From: Glomus cerebriforme
Taxonomy: Eukaryota; Glomeromycota; Glomeromycetes; Glomerales; Glomeraceae
DNA: 17,362 bases
NCBI GenBank assembly: GCA_003550305.1
Contig: QKYT01000928.1
Span: forward strand, 6,822 to 24,183
Direction: 5' to 3'
This document shows, one piece after another, positions 16,894 to 17,362 of this stretch (within the stretch, counting starts at the first letter, position 1; every line of letters begins with the position of its first letter). Both the position numbers and the translations under genes were made by a program. The notes beneath the pieces are model-generated. The model worked only from the letters and a program-made list of their open reading frames with translations. It made no database searches and was not told the origin of the DNA.

Positions 16894-17362
16894 TTTTTAT
16901 TTTCGTTTATAGATGTTTTGTGTTTATTAAATATGGATCATAACCGTCCTGCACTATTGGGCCAAGTTTGTAATGCCTTAAGGCATTTGGCCGGCATTAG
17001 ACCCATGCTCAGCTGTCAGCTGAGGCAAAGATAGATCTGAAGCACAAAATATATAAAAGTGAAATAAAGGACATAATTATTATTAAAATCGAAATTTTTT
17101 ATATAAAATAATAATTGTAAAAGGAAAAAAATTTTATTTTACGACCCAATTTACTTCGCCACATTTCTATAAAAAAAATCCTACGCGTCATATTATTTTA
17201 AAGTCGCCAGCTAAATGAAGAGATGTGTAACAAATAAACATATGGTTAAAAAGTTATTAGTATTCCACATTAAAAATATTTATATTTTCGGAAAATTAAT
17301 ATTGCGTAAAATTTGAAATAATAAACATAATATTAATAATAAGACCAATACAATTTAATCAT
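16894..17362. other. Non-coding flank with a hairpin cluster, then AT-rich DNA
   Basis: Apart from the palindromes at 16960-17024 (listed separately), nothing is recognisable. From 17040 to the end the sequence is AT-rich with A- and T-runs and no coding text. Confidence 0.4.
16960..17024. repeat. Cluster of perfect palindromes / hairpins
   Basis: AATGCCTTAAGGCATT (16972-16987) is a perfect 16-bp palindrome nested between GGCCAA (16960-16965) and TTGGCC (16987-16992). A second hairpin CTCAGCTGTCAGCTGAG (17008-17024) has perfect 7-bp arms and a 3-nt loop. The cluster is markedly GC-richer than its surroundings. It may be a transposon terminus downstream of the DDE transposase relic. Confidence 0.6.

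Overview
The window looks like nuclear DNA of an arbuscular mycorrhizal fungus of the Rhizophagus type (Glomeromycotina). The evidence is very high AT content, short GT-AG introns of about 70-95 bp, an NFX1-type zinc-finger/RZ helicase gene, a secreted kelch-repeat relic, and several families of decayed transposons. The organism is an inference from gene families and composition, not a database match. About 25 scattered N bases suggest a draft consensus, possibly with near-identical paralogues collapsed together.

Layout. 1-471: mostly unexplained, with one weak coding trace. 472-1083 (-): an intact 203-codon coiled-coil protein of unknown function. 1402-1430: a Helitron-like 3' terminus on the minus strand. 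1539-10624 (+): a degraded ZNFX1-like gene. It encodes a superfamily 1 helicase core, NF-X1 cysteine-rich repeats, a RING-like motif and a C-terminal RZ-type zinc finger. About eight ordinary introns can be placed, but the gene carries three nonsense codons and several frameshifts. Its RZ domain is split by a 3700-bp intron that contains a complete 3604-bp Mutator-like element (MULE, 6656-10259) with a perfect 9-bp target-site duplication. Removing the element and one duplication copy leaves an 87-bp intron, the normal size for this gene. The MULE has long terminal inverted repeats, each holding a 15-bp near-palindromic array and a complete tRNA-like module. Between them lies a dead FAR1/SWIM/zinc-knuckle transposase on the minus strand.

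To the right: a kelch-repeat relic (11100-11955, -), a 416-bp non-autonomous Helitron candidate (12447-12862, +) with tandem TATA-containing repeats, and a coiled-coil relic (12960-13953, -). These are followed by a divergent relic of an unnamed family (14231-14843, +), a further minus-strand relic with a weak aspartic-protease resemblance (14845-15400), and a DDE transposase relic (about 16331-16893, +). A dense hairpin cluster lies at 16960-17024.

The region reads as a transposon graveyard around one broken member of a defence/RNA-helicase-like family. Nearly all in-frame stops, in unrelated sequences on both strands, fall where a Gln, Trp or Arg codon is expected. That is the pattern produced by C-to-T changes (5-methylcytosine deamination or a RIP-like process). 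The two strongest leads are the tRNA-like modules inside the MULE terminal repeats and this shared mutation signature.
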